Shown in pieces: positions 22,306-34,269 of a stretch of DNA of 64,000 nt. The notes beneath the pieces were generated by a model. That model had not been told where the DNA came from. It saw nothing but the letters and a program-made list of their open reading frames with translations, and made no database searches. Both the position numbers and the translations under genes were made by a program. This stretch comes from Forficula auricularia (Eukaryota > Arthropoda > Insecta > Dermaptera > Forficulidae): assembly GCA_024734495.1 (NCBI GenBank), contig JALMQS010000075.1:10226757-10290756 (forward strand), given 5' to 3'. Numbering within the stretch: position 1 is the stretch's first letter; each line of letters begins with the position of its first letter.

Positions 22306-23164
22306 TAGATATCAAACTTTATATAATGACCAGATACATTGGCAAAAGTTTTTTCGAGCGGTCTATATTTTTGGTTCGGCCAGTATTTATTTTTTCAAAA
22401 TGTCATTTCCTCATTGGTTCCCTTTAAGACTTTTACGAGGATAAATATTCTCCTAAGCTTAATAGTGACCAAAAATGAGGAAGGAGAGGGGACAAATTAA
22501 AAAAAAAACAATTATAAAATTTCTGAAGCCAGAAAAATATTAAATATATTTTATTTCATTTTATTATACGAGGGTGCAGGTGTTTGGAAAGTAAATCCAT
22601 GTGGATGCCACATTATACTTTTTTAAGATTAGCCTACTATCTTAGTACCAAATATGCTTCAGGCGTACACAATTTCTACTTTTTTTAATATTCTGAGATT
22701 TAAGTTTATTATTATTATTATTATTATTTTTTTCTTAGTATTCCTTTCCCCACCACTGCTCAGATGTCAATGACCAAAAAGTGATGTTGAAAGTTACTTC
22801 ATTCAATGGCAGATTGCTTTCTAATGCCCTTGCCATTGACACTGACCCAGCACCTTTATCAAAAAATACATATTGATTTAAAAATATTATTATTTGAAAT
22901 AAAAGATTAAACCTCACAACCAAGTTCTTAGTCAAACCCAAATAAATCATTAAAGGATACATAAATGAATTATAATTATTATTATATATTATTAAGACCA
23001 TATAACTTTGTGATAAATAAACCTTAAGTACTCTAGATTCTTTGTATTGTAATCTAGCATTAATAAATCATTTTTTTTATTGATTCATCCCTGGCCTTTT
23101 AGCCATCAGAAAATTAATAAATCATAATTTGTATAAATTTTAGTTTGCTACATATTACTAATAA
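22306..23164. other. Gene-free stretch with possible solo mariner end
   Basis: At about 22,566 TACGAGGGTG.AGG...GGAAAGTAA resembles a mariner-type inverted terminus, but no partner end or transposase was found. An ATT microsatellite lies near 22,708-22,728. No gene. Confidence 0.4.
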
Positions 23165-23335
23165 GTTGCGAAGCCCGACTTCGGCGAGCATCTTACTGAC
23201 CAGAGAGCTACGCCCCCTGGACTCCGGTATTCCCCCCACACCCCCGGTACGGCATTGGTATAATAAAATAATTTACAATCACCCCCCCCCCTCTCCCTCC
23301 TCCTTAGCTTTGTAGTATTTTTGTTTGAAAATTTT
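23165..23335 (+). repeat. Rep-B head fragment
   Basis: GCGAAGCCCGACTTCGGCG, then CTACGCCCCCTGGACTCC, then C-rich sequence matches the first ~100 bp of Rep-B, diverged and truncated. Confidence 0.6.
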
Positions 23336-23437
23336 AGATTTTAAATTATTTTTGAATTTCCCCGTATTTATTTAACGCCAAAACACTGCCAATCAGAGAG
23401 ATCAGGTTGTCTTCGCACAAGCCCATTATTATAATAG

Positions 23438-24400
23438 ATTAGCTGCAAGGCCCGCCTTCGGCGGCCCTCTTGCTAGCCAGGGTGCACTCCCCATGGACCC
23501 CCAACCCACGAACCCCACTCCCCAACACACCCACCCCCCGAACCACACCCAGCACCTCCCGCCCCCACCCCACCACCACGCACCACAGCACCCGCACCAC
23601 CCTACTACGCCTCTGGACCCTCACCTGAACCCCCCACTCCACCCTGCACCACCCCAACCCCACCATCCTCCGCACCCCACCCCGCACCACCCCACTACGC
23701 CTCTGGACCTTCACCTAAACCCTCCACTCCACCCTCACCCCGTGCCCCCACCCCTGCACCTTACCCCCGCACTCAGTTTTTTTCATTTCTAGCCTTCTAG
23801 TGACCCATAGATTCTATATACAAAATTTGGTTAAGTTGGCTATTAAGGGTAAGAATTTTCATTTTTTGCCCCCCCCCCTTTTGGGTGGTTAGTTTTTGCA
23901 TTTCTAGCCTTCTAGTGACCCACAGATTATGTATATAAAATTTGGTTGAGTTTGGTCCAAAAGCAAGAATTTTCATATTTTGACCCCTCCTTTTTGGGTG
24001 GTTTTTGGGGGGAATTTTTTAAACAAAAGTTGTCAGAAATCACATCCTCTACAACTTTGCTCATTTTAAAATTTGCCGTAGAGTTAATAGTTTAGGAGTT
24101 ATTTGATCATTTTCATTCGTGCACCCCCCAAAACCCCAAAATATCAAAACGTTATGTAGCTAAAAACGTAAGTTAGAAGACATCTGATGTAAATATGAAA
24201 TTTCATAATAATCCCTTCAGCCGTTTTTACGTGAATCGTGAGCAACTTTTCGGAAACGACGGAAACAGACAGACATACAGACAAACAGGAATTTTGTTGA
24301 GGGTGTTTTCGTTCATAACTTTGCTTGAAACGCGTGCAACCAAAATTTGGCGTGATTTGGAGCAATGTACAGACAAAACCTTAATTTCATATATATAGAT
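23438..24400 (+). repeat. Rep-B copy 2
   Basis: Same architecture as the copy at 21,329: TAGCTGCAAGGCCCGCC head, C-rich tract 23,485-23,770, two ~115-bp units, then the ACGTGAATCGTGAGCAACTT region and a TTAATTTCATATATATAGAT end. Proline-rich and glycine/valine-rich frames over the C-rich tract are compositional. Confidence 0.85.
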
Positions 24401-26321
24401 ATATTTCTATAATTTTAAGTGAAAGAACAAATGAAAACTTTTTTAAGACTTGCTATGCTCTCCACGAATATTTAGATTGTGGGGGGTTTGTATACAGCTA
24501 GAGACTCAAATCTAATAAACTATTCAAACTTTATTTCTTAAAACACCTTCTTTATTGCTAACCATGTCTTCCCCTGGTGAAACGTAAAAGTCTCAAAAAA
24601 ATCATTCAAAACAATATATAATTTTTCAATAATTAATAGGAATTGTCGTGTTGGTGCAAGTTGAAACATCTTTAATAAATTATGACATTTATAATTTTTT
24701 ACTTTCCTGAAGATAATATTTTCTGCATTGTTGAACCAAAAGTATTTGATCTATACCATAAATCTAAAATTTTTTTGATGATTGGAAATATAATACATAC
24801 ATAATACATTTTGCCTCTAGACTGAACTTTTTCTATGAATTCTGTTCGTGAGTTAATATGAGTATTGGAATCCAGACATACCATAAACATACAGACAGAG
24901 TCAGAAAAAAATAATAATTCAAAATTATTTTTTTACATATTAGATATTTTTAAGAAGAATGAGTGAAAAAAATCAAATTAATTCAATTCCTACTTCGGAC
25001 GGGCCAGTCCTATAGATATCTTAGTAATTAACAAATTATCAAATTGACTAGATTTCAAGAATGTTTTTCTGGCCGTGTGCCTGGAATCCGGTAAATACCC
25101 ACCATAATGCGAGAAATAAAGTCGTTGGAAGTGCCAAAATGTTTCTACTTTAAAAAAGCCATTTAATGTTCTCTAGCTTTAGGACTTTTAATTCGAAAAT
25201 GCAGAAAAATCAAATTGTCATTATGGGTAACAATCGAACTCTTCTAATGATCTAAAATTCGGCTTGCAATTTCGTACTAAAAAACTGCACTTCTGTGACA
25301 ATAAGATTCAAAATTTTAACTGATAAAAAAATCTGCCAAATTCTAAAATTTGTGGAAAGTTTTGGATACATTTTCTCTTTTTCTTCTCAATTATTTAATT
25401 GCCGCTTTTCTATTTTATTTTTCTTTATCCTTCTTTTTGTGTTAAATACTCATCCAAAATAATTAATTTGTCAGTTTTAGCTAATTTTTAAAAAACGCCC
25501 AGAGTTGATTATGAAAAACATATTGGTTATTAATTTAAAATTAAATAACTAATAATTTGAACATATATAATGCCATAAATTATTCCGTTTACGTAACTAA
25601 TACGTCACTTTAGTTTTCTGTTTAATTTGTATAATTTCTAAAACAATTGATACATTCTGATTTTACAAAAATTGAATACATAAATTTTGCAGACACTCCT
25701 CTCATTGAACTCGACATCCCTTCTCTCAACTTCTCATCTGCCTCTTTTCCTCAATTACAATGACGAGCGTTTTTGTCATCAAGTCACTTAAGAGATTGAG
25801 AAGTGAGACGACGCGACTTCGAATTGAGTTCAATTTCAGATAAGGAGTCATTCACTTGATATTATTCAATCAATCGGACGCAGTAAGTAAAGTTCAAATA
25901 GCATGTGAACTAGGTGATATTATTTTAGATAATTTATTATTATCATTTAATAGATTGTTTTGAATATTGATATATTGTTTTTTTCTTTTTTTCTTAACAT
26001 TTTTCAGAGAAATTTAAATTCACATTTTTTATACTATTATATTAAACAGACAAAATAATATTAAGTAATATTCCCAAAAATTATGTCCATTCAGTCAAAA
26101 GTCAAAAGTATAAAATAAAATAAAAATTATTTAGGATAGTTTGTAATAAAAAAATAAATTAACGGTCAGGATCTATAAATTTTTTTGTTCTATAAAATGA
26201 CCACTATTTTAAATAAGTTTCTAATTTCATCATATGTAATTTAGGCCTCAAAAATCCAACATTTGAATAGATCGAGAGTGAAGGAATGATAAAACATCAA
26301 TTTAAAATAGTGAAAGGAATT
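24401..26321. other. Gene-poor stretch with repeat fragments
   Basis: 24,625-24,685 carries a MITE end (GTGTTGGTGCAAGTTGAAAC) like the 55,490 family. 24,700-24,925 is a diverged copy of sequence at 59,280-59,445 (both contain ATATTTTCTGCAT and ACATACAGACAGA). Around 25,700-25,890 a less AT-rich patch ends in a good splice-donor-like CGCAGTAAGTAAAG (see findings). No coding gene recognised. Confidence 0.45.
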
Positions 26322-27020
26322 TTTACTTTACCATACAGGGTATGGTCAAGTATTGTAATCGTGCATGAAAAAAGTGGTTTTTTCCTACTATTTTTCCGAA
26401 ATATCTCAAAAACGGCTTAAAATATTTTGATTCAAAAAATTGAGCTAAACCATGGCAATTCGGTCTACAAAAAAGCCTTAATAAGTAAACATCGAAAAAA
26501 ATTATATTTTTTTTAAATAATTGTTTTGTCAAAATGTCTTTTAGTGAGTCTGGTTTGTTAGTCTGTGCGTTACCAAATTTTTGTGGACGAGCTAGCTCAA
26601 AAACTAGAAGAAACCAAATTTCACACGTAGTTTTGGTCCATTGAGATTAAGAGCTGATTGTATTTTGGTGTATATCGACCCAAAATTAAGGGAGTGTAGG
26701 GGGGGGTTAAAAATTAAAAATCTAGGCCATTTGAGCAAACTCAACCAAATTGTGTATGCATAATATGTGGACCCCTAGAAGTATAAAAATGCAAAAACTA
26801 ACCTCCTAAAATGCGGGGGGGGGGGGGTGTAGGGTCAAAAAATGAAAATCTTGGCCATTTAACAAACTCAACCAAATTTTGTATACATAATCAGTGAGAC
26901 ACCAGAAGTATAAAAATGCAAAAACTAACCCCCTCCCCTACATGATTATAAATAATTTTAGGGGCCAGGTTGTGTGGTAAAGTCAAGTGGATGGCCACAT
27001 CAGAACACGTCAGCTTATTT
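26322..27020 (+). repeat. Rep-A copy 3
   Basis: Same ends as the other Rep-A copies and two internal units with CTAGAAGTATAAAAATGC and a 10-G run; the phrase GTGGACGAGCTAGCTC is shared with copy 1. Confidence 0.85.
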
Positions 27021-27511
27021 CAAAATCTAATAAATATAGGTTTTTCCTTAAATTGGGTTAAAATATAATCTCTGATTAATTTATTATTATTCTAAGCTTA
27101 TTTTTTCACTAAGAAATAATTACAAAAACGAACAAACAAATTAATATAAATTTATTTTCATATTTTCCACACATTCAGCATCTTTTCTTTTTCTATTAAA
27201 CTTTTCAGTCATTTGGTACCTTATTTCACAATGAGTAAAAATCGTCGTTTTTTGCCCTCTGAAATTTGGACATTTTTCAATTTCATTTAGTCAATTCGAT
27301 AATATGAGAAAATTGTAGAGGATGGGCCGCATGGACCACACGCCACTGGTACGATGCTTTCTAGTTAGACAACAAATTTAGAAAATAATTTTTATTTTTC
27401 CAATCTCTAAATGATAAATAGAAAACTTTTAAAATAAAATTGTATCTAGAAATGTTCGAAATTATAATTAATAAAATCTCAAACAACATTGTTTTTCGGA
27501 AACATATTATA
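27021..27511. other. AT-rich stretch without a recognisable gene
   Basis: Only a solo Rep-C-like end (GGACCACACGCCACTGG, ending near 27,347) was noticed. Confidence 0.4.
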
Positions 27512-28182
27512 ACTAGCTGTAAGGTCCGCCTTCGGGGCCCTCTTGCTACGCCCCTGGACCCCCATCCCCAAACCCCCCAATCCACCAACCCCGTACCACA
27601 CCACTGCACCCAACCCACCCCGCACCCAGTTTTTCCATTCCTAGCTCTCTAGAAACCCACAGATATGTATAAAAAATTTGGTTGAGTTTGGTCCAAGAGC
27701 AAAAATTTTCATTTTTTGATTATCCCCTCATTTTGGGTGGTTAGTTTTTGCAGTTCTAGTTCTATTGAGGCCAACAGATTATGTATAGAAAATTTGGTTG
27801 AGTTTGCTCCAAAAGCAAGAATTTACATTTTTCACAAAACTTGTCTCATTACAAAATTTGTCGTAGAGTTGATAGTTTAGGAGTTATTTGATAATTTCTA
27901 TTAGTGCGCCACCCCAAACCTTTTGGGGTCAAAATATCAAAACGTTATATAGCAATAAACGTAAGTTAGAAGTCATCTGATCCAAATATGAAATTTCATA
28001 AAAATCTTTTTGGCCGTTTTGACGTGAATCGTGAGCAACTTTTCTTGGAAACCGACTGACAGACCAACATAACTTTTGTTGAGAGTGTTTTCGTTCATAA
28101 CTTTACTTGAAACTTGTGTAATTAAAATTTGGCGTGATTTGGACCAATGTACAGACAAAACCTTAATTTTATATAAATAGAT
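27512..28182 (+). repeat. Rep-B copy 3
   Basis: ACTAGCTGTAAGGTCCGCC head, a shorter C-rich tract (27,545-27,630), two units, then GACGTGAATCGTGAGCAACT and the ACAGACAAAACCTTAATTTT end. The shortest and most diverged of the three full copies. Confidence 0.8.
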
Positions 28183-28754
28183 TTTTCTGAAAGAAATTTT
28201 TGCTAAATATTGATAGTAAATAGAATCCAAATTTATCTTTCTGAACCCTATTTATTCAGGATATTAAACTTTTTCGTTTTGTAGATTAAAAATGAATTTA
28301 TTTAATTATATTAGAAATTAAATTAAATATATAAATCGAATAATTTAATATATAGATATTAAAAAATGAATAATTGATAACATTTCTATAATATTATTAT
28401 ATATATCTCCTGATGAGTATGATATAACGAATATTTTATTGTAATTATATAATCTATTTAAGTAAGTGAAATAACTATAATGAAACAAAGCACTATTAGT
28501 TCAAAATGAATGGAGGTATCAATTAAATGTTCAATGCCATATTTCAATTGAAAAGAACCAAACTGTTTATCAAAAGATGACATGACGAGGCAAATTGTTC
28601 TCTTCTATTTAATTTATTATGTAATTTTTTAGGCAACAACTAATTTCATGAAATATAATGCCAACATTTTGGTTAAGTATTCATTAGCTTCAAAGTTTGA
28701 TTTTTTGTTAATTATAAATGAAAATATTGAATAGAAACATTATGTTTTATACAA
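28183..28754. other. AT-rich stretch without a recognisable gene
   Basis: Nothing recognised. Confidence 0.5.
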
Positions 28755-29257
28755 CAATGTTTCTCAATCTGGCTTCCACAAAGGGAGGTTTGGGTTTCCC
28801 CCGATTCAGTAAAAGAAAAAATAGAAAAACAAAAATATAGTAGTAGTTAGTAGTATCACCACTCAAAAAATTTGTTATCTAAAAAGAAATACTAAATTTA
28901 GAGTCTTAGTATTACCTTATAGTCAAATAAAACCATTGATACTTAAGAATCCGGTTAACATCACTATTATTGTCTGTGATAGCATTTTTGTTGCTCTAAA
29001 GTTCTTTAACTTTCTTATAATACAAAGATTACGTTACATTAATTACAAAATGAAAAGATAATTTAAATTGTTTTATTATTATTTTGTTATTAATGACGTG
29101 TGAAATAATATTTCAAATAGGTGAGAATATTATTTAAGAGTATGTGCAAAATAATAACCTGTCCGATCCGAAAGGGGAATATGGGTATCCCAATTACCAC
29201 AGAAATAAATATAAATTCTCTAGGGTTCCTCGCTCTACAAAAGGTTGAGAAACACTG
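28755..29257. mobile_element. hAT-like non-autonomous element at the edge of U1
   Basis: Left end CAATGTTTCTCAATCTGG; right end on the complement CAGTGTTTCTCAACC, a well-known hAT terminus form. About 503 bp, no transposase. Its right end coincides with the left limit of homology of duplication unit U1, so it either marks the breakpoint or replaced the first part of U1. Confidence 0.65.
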
Positions 29258-29559
29258 ATATATAGGTACTAAAGAAATTATGATGAAATAAATTGTTGGG
29301 ACTAAGAGTATTTGCTAAGTTGGGCTACTCTTTTATTTTTGGGGAAGCAAATTAAAGAGAAGACGAGCAAAGATATATTATATTAGGTTAGCAGAATGTA
29401 CATTTTTGAGACGAGTAATAGAAGAATGTTGATGACAGAACAGGTATGAGAGAACTTGAAGAATCAATCAAAATAAACTTTCCCTGCAGATAAGAAGAGT
29501 ATTAATTAATCGTTTATTCAACCTTAAAGTCGAAAATTAGAGTTTTTCGAATTATTAAA

Positions 29560-29782
29560 ATATTTGTAATAAATCGGAACTCTAGGAGCATTACTTACGT
29601 TTTTGAAGAGATTGCAACATCGTAAGCTACAGATAGAAAATTGTCTTAATAAAGATCAAGTTCTGGTATTAGTGCGAAAATACCTTACGAAATTCAACTC
29701 GAACCAACTTCTGGGTGGCATTATTCTTTTTTGCCTCTTTTTTCCTATTTAAAACATATCAAAATTGATCTTTTTTGACTTG
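29560..29782 (+). other. Probable leader exon of the U1 EcKL copy
   Basis: Strongly conserved among the three units (GAAGAGATTGCAACATCG, AGATAGAAAATTGT, TTCTGGGTGGCAT) and ends TTTTGACTTG followed by GTAAGT. A spliced leader joining the AG at 30,591-30,592 is inferred. The 5' limit is unknown. The leader frames are not conserved between units, so it is treated as non-coding. Confidence 0.35.
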
Positions 29783-30592
29783 GTAAGTACTTGTTCTTTC
29801 TCATTATGAGAAATTTTACAATATAAAATAAGTCCAACATCAGATTTGGGCGAATATGCATGTATCCTCAAGAAGAAAGAAAAATAATTTGGTGAACTGG
29901 AAGCTGTCAGGCGTTGCAAGTAGTGAATTCACTACAATAATTATTTTGCTCCATGCATTTAAAAATGTTTTAAATGTGAAAAAAATTGATTTCAAATCTT
30001 GATTTCTTTTCTGTCTGCGTGTTTCGTTTGGTTGTGTGCATGTCTCTATTCAAATACCCACAAAAATCAAGATGAGATCATCAAAATTACTGTCCTAATG
30101 TAATGTACTAGACTTTGCTGAAGAGACCATTTTTTCTTTCTGTACATTATTAGAAAAAATTCTTTATTGAAATTATTTATTTTCACCAATGAAAATTTCA
30201 TCTTTGTCGTTTACATTATTTAAAAAAAGAATTATCGGTCATTTTTTTTATTTATGGTACTCTTCAATTTTAATATAAGTTTATATAATATTTTTATCAA
30301 GGGAAAAATTGTTTATTAAATATTATTAATTAAATATAGATAAATATTACTTGAGTATAGATATATTTTGCATATTATTATTATAAATAATCCTTATATA
30401 AAAAACAAATTATTTGAAATGAGTATGTGATGTATTAAATGTAACATGTCATTAGAGAATTAAAATTATTATTATTATTATTAGACAGAGTGTCGAACAG
30501 TATGACTTTATCACAATTAATTTAAAATTAATTATTAAAATAATTTTTATTCATATTTCTGATGAATCATTTATTTTTATTTCCTGTTTCAG

Positions 30593-31740
30593 AAGCCTTC
30601 AAGATTTTTAGGAAATAAAGAGACAATTGAAGAGGTTGCTTAAATATTATAGTCTAAAATTTGAAGATTATCAAACTGACCGTAAAGCTATGACCTAAGG
30701 AAGGAGAATTCTCTAGTAATAACTTTTGGCAAGAGTGAATGTCATTTGGGAAACGGATAATCAGACCCAGAAGGAAAAATTGAGATATCAAAGTAGATGG
30801 AAAAATGCAATCAGAGGCCTATTCCTAGGACAACAACGCTGCACACCAACAAACAACTTATTATCTCAGAACTAATACTTAAAAACTGCAGATAACTGTA
30901 TAAAAACTGAGCAGAAATGGGCTTCTCAGACTGGCCCTATAAAAACTCTAAAGAGGATTTATTCATTCTTGGAAGATATTTCTCCTACTGGATTCTGGCT
31001 AGGGGATAAACGAATCAAGTCGATTATGATATAGATTTGACAAACTCAGAGCTGTAGCACAACTCTGCAGCCCACACTAGGTATTGCACTAAGAGAAAAT
31101 CCTTCACAGGTCTGAACTGAATAATTCCACCAAATATATTCTGAAAAAAATAAATATTTAGCACAACTACTTAGAAATAAAAATATCTCTTTGTGAATTA
31201 GAAAATTGGCCAAATTTCAAGTCCTTTCAATGGAAAATTTAGACTACTTATTCTGACAGATAGTTGAGACTGTAAAATTCACAGGCAAATTGCTGATGAT
31301 GTCATAGGCAGAATGGCTGAACATATAATATGTTGTTCACTGTGATGAAAAATCAAACAAAACTATCTAGATTAATGCAGATTCAATTTGTCCTATTGGA
31401 CCACACAAGTGACTTAGTTATTTTTTCTACAGCATGTCCTGAAACAATTGTCAGATATCAGGATCAATTGAACTCATTATATTCAAGAACTTCACCAATT
31501 GTTGATGTAGGCATTAGTATTGGTGAATACATAATACTGTGAAGATATTTTAGATGAAGAAAGGTTGAGTTGCATTGTCTTGTTTCAACTCTTTAAACAT
31601 TGATAGAGTGAAGCTGAAAAATGCCAACAGCACGTGTTAGAAGATATAAATAATACAAATGCTCAAAACCCAGATCAATTCAAAGCTTAAAAAAGACTTC
31701 TTAAAGTTTTAAACATTTTGAACAGAAAAATTTATCTTAA
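30593..31740 (+). pseudogene. EcKinase-like pseudogene (U1)
   Basis: Aligns along its full length with EcKL genes 2 and 3, from a CCTGTTTCAG acceptor through AAAGAGACAATTGAAGAGG and AACGGATAATCAGACC to a terminal TTATCTTAA. The start codon is lost in a small deletion (AAGCCTTCAAG where the others have CCATGTCTTCAG). Stops follow within the first 25 codons and many small indels occur. The catalytic-loop segment (near 31,290-31,330) is scrambled, so no QGD/HGD motif can be read. The longest frame left is 70 codons. It is clearly dead. Confidence 0.92.
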
Positions 31741-32928
31741 GTATTATACGAAAAATATTTTTTTTATTAAAAAAAGTATTTGTCAATATTAAAAAAATGA
31801 CAACTATTGTTTTATTAATATACAAAGCATATAATCTTAGTGTGGATTTTTTCCAAGTTAATATAATGATCCTTGATCATCAACAAGTGTACAGTTGTAC
31901 ATTATACAATCCATAGACTAGTTTGACTACTTCAACACTAAGGACGCTATACAAGTGTTCAAAGTATCACCAAGCTAATCTCAAGACAAACGCTGTATTA
32001 AAATGTATTTAACAATACCTAATTTGAATAAAAACTTTCATAAATAAAATACTTATTTTACTATTTTTAATTTTTATCTTCTAGACGTCAATAAATTTCG
32101 GTTTTAATGGACTTTTGAAATTAAATCCAGAACAAAAGATTTTCGGAGAGAGCAGTTTCTAATATATGAAAGGTTCAAAATCTACTTTTTTTGCTTATTT
32201 TAATAAAGTATTATTACATTATAGTTTACTGAGTAACAAGTTGCACCCGCAAAACGTGAAATTTTCAAATTTCTGTAACACTTTCAATCTTTATACTTTC
32301 CCCCAAAAAACTTTTACTAAATTTCGATAAGTGTTGCTAGTGAACTAAAACCTATTCACATTTTTAAGACCAACTATAACTCGAAAAAGATTGATAAAAA
32401 TAAAAACTACTAAAATGTATGTAGGTGTGGTATATGAAAAAATGTGATTATTTATTTAACCCTATTTATTAGGGTACAAATTTTGATAAATAAATTATAT
32501 GAATTTACAGAGGTATTTACAATGATAATAATTATGGCAATTGATTCTATACATAGAAAATAAAAGTATTTAAGTTTATATTCAACCATGCCGGTTTTCG
32601 AAACCTTTTCGACAAAAAATGAAAAATCAAATATAATGATAAAATCGTATACTTCTTAAGGCGTGCTGGCCCCTGTATTCGTAGCTTTTTAGCAGATGTG
32701 CGTAATAGACACCTAACTCTATGGGGCTTTTTTCTTTTTTGACTTTGATCCTTCACTGTTTACCTTATGGTATATCAAACACGGTTTAATGTTTTATATT
32801 TTGTAAATTATTTAAAGCAAGATGATGGTTCAATTGTTCTTCTAAATTGTGGAAAAATAATAAATTTGAATTACATTTATTATTATTTTTTATAAAGAAA
32901 AGCGTAAATATTGGAATAGTACTAGATA

Positions 32929-33513
32929 TAGATTATTGGAAATTTTTAACTAAAATTACTTTGACATTCAATTCTTGAGTTCAAATATCTTCGATAACAT
33001 TTACAGTTGATTCATTTTTCATGATCCTTTTCAGAGCCCAAAAGCCAATGAGCTATTTGCCATCTTATTCTATCGTATTTTATCAAGCAGATTTCATAAA
33101 AGGAAAATCCAAAAATAAATTGTTATTTAAGTCTCAGTCAAGGACAAATGTTTATTGAATTTTTCTTTTCTCTTTATATCTAAAAAGCCTGTTCTACTCC
33201 CATTGCGGAAATTCTAGATATAGATTATTGAAATTTTCTAACTAAAATTACTTTGACATTCAATTCTTGAGTTTAAAATATTAGATAACATTTATAGTTT
33301 GATTCAAAGTTTTGTAGTCTTCAGAGCCCAAAAGCCAATGGTATATTTGCCATCTTATTCTATCGTATTTTATCAAGCAGATTTCATAAAAAGGAAAATC
33401 AAAAATAAATTGTTATTTAAGTCTCAGTCAAGGACAAATGTTTATTGATTTTTTACTCTCTTTATATCTAAAAAGCCTTGTTCTACTCCCATTGCGGAAA
33501 TTTTATAATAACA
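32929..33513 (+). repeat. Internal ~293-bp direct duplication in U1
   Basis: 32,929-33,221 and 33,222-33,513 repeat the same sequence (TAGATATAGATTATTG, TTTGACATTCAATTCTTGAG, AGAGCCCAAAAGCCAATG, GTCTCAGTCAAGGACAAATG). U2 and U3 have it once, so this is private to U1. Confidence 0.85.
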
Positions 33514-34229
33514 ATTTCTATAAACGAAAACTTGCTAGGACTTGTATTCTTTCATGGGCGCTACTTAATTAAGATAATGGCAAAAGATACGCCGAGATGA
33601 TTCTTTTATCCGTGGCCCTTTCACAAAATAAATTTTCAATATCTCCTTTAATCTTATTTCATTCGAATCGATTTTAACAGGCTTTAATCAAAAAAAGTAA
33701 AAATATTTTCAGAATATTGTTTTTTCTTGTTTTTTTTTAATTTTTCAGATAAAAGTTCTGAACTTTGAAAGCATAAAATATAAGCCTTTCTTTGCAATGG
33801 AGATATAATTTATTTTGCAACAAGTATTTTTTTTGAGTTTCCATTCTTGAGCCATCATCGATAATCAAGATGGCCAGAAAAATTATATTAGAAAAGAATT
33901 TTCTTCTTCGGGTTTTTGATTCTCAACACCACTGGATTAAAACAGAGAAGAGAGATTCCAACTCTATTTACCTCAAATGAAACGAACAATAATGAATTAA
34001 TTAACTTTGCCTCTAATAATAAGCTTATGTAAGAAAAAATAAAAAAAAGTTTATATTAAGAATTAAATTCAAATGAGAATTAAGTTAATTTTTACTTGTA
34101 AAATCTAGTTCTACAATAAGCAGGTATATACAACTTTTATGATCCTCCAAATCCTTTTAGAGTTTTTCATCTGGAATACAACATTTCCACAAAGTTTGAA
34201 CCCAACTTTGAATAAAAGTAAATCAACGA

Positions 34230-34230
<1 letters not shown>

Positions 34231-34268
<38 letters not shown>
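34231..34268 (+). repeat. AAT microsatellite at the U1/U2 junction
   Basis: Uninterrupted AAT repeat. It occupies the same position as 45,497-45,518 between U2 and U3. The R4/Dong-like block starts directly after it. Confidence 0.9.

Positions 34269-34269
<1 letters not shown>

Larger units (their letters stand above)
29258..34268 (+). repeat. Duplication unit U1
   Basis: First of three tandem units with the same order: leader exon with GTAAGT donor, intron, EcKL coding region, ~3 kb downstream sequence, AAT microsatellite. U1 lacks the RTE and 655-bp fold-back insertions of U2/U3 and its EcKL copy is dead. It is the most diverged unit. The first ~150 bp seen in U2/U3 (CTATGAGC...GCTTTAGAGTTTTTG) are absent. 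Confidence 0.9.

Noticed and set aside
30593..31740. U1 EcKL copy as a functional gene with unusual splicing
   Set aside because: Start codon lost, multiple stops and indels, catalytic loop destroyed; removing single introns would not restore it.
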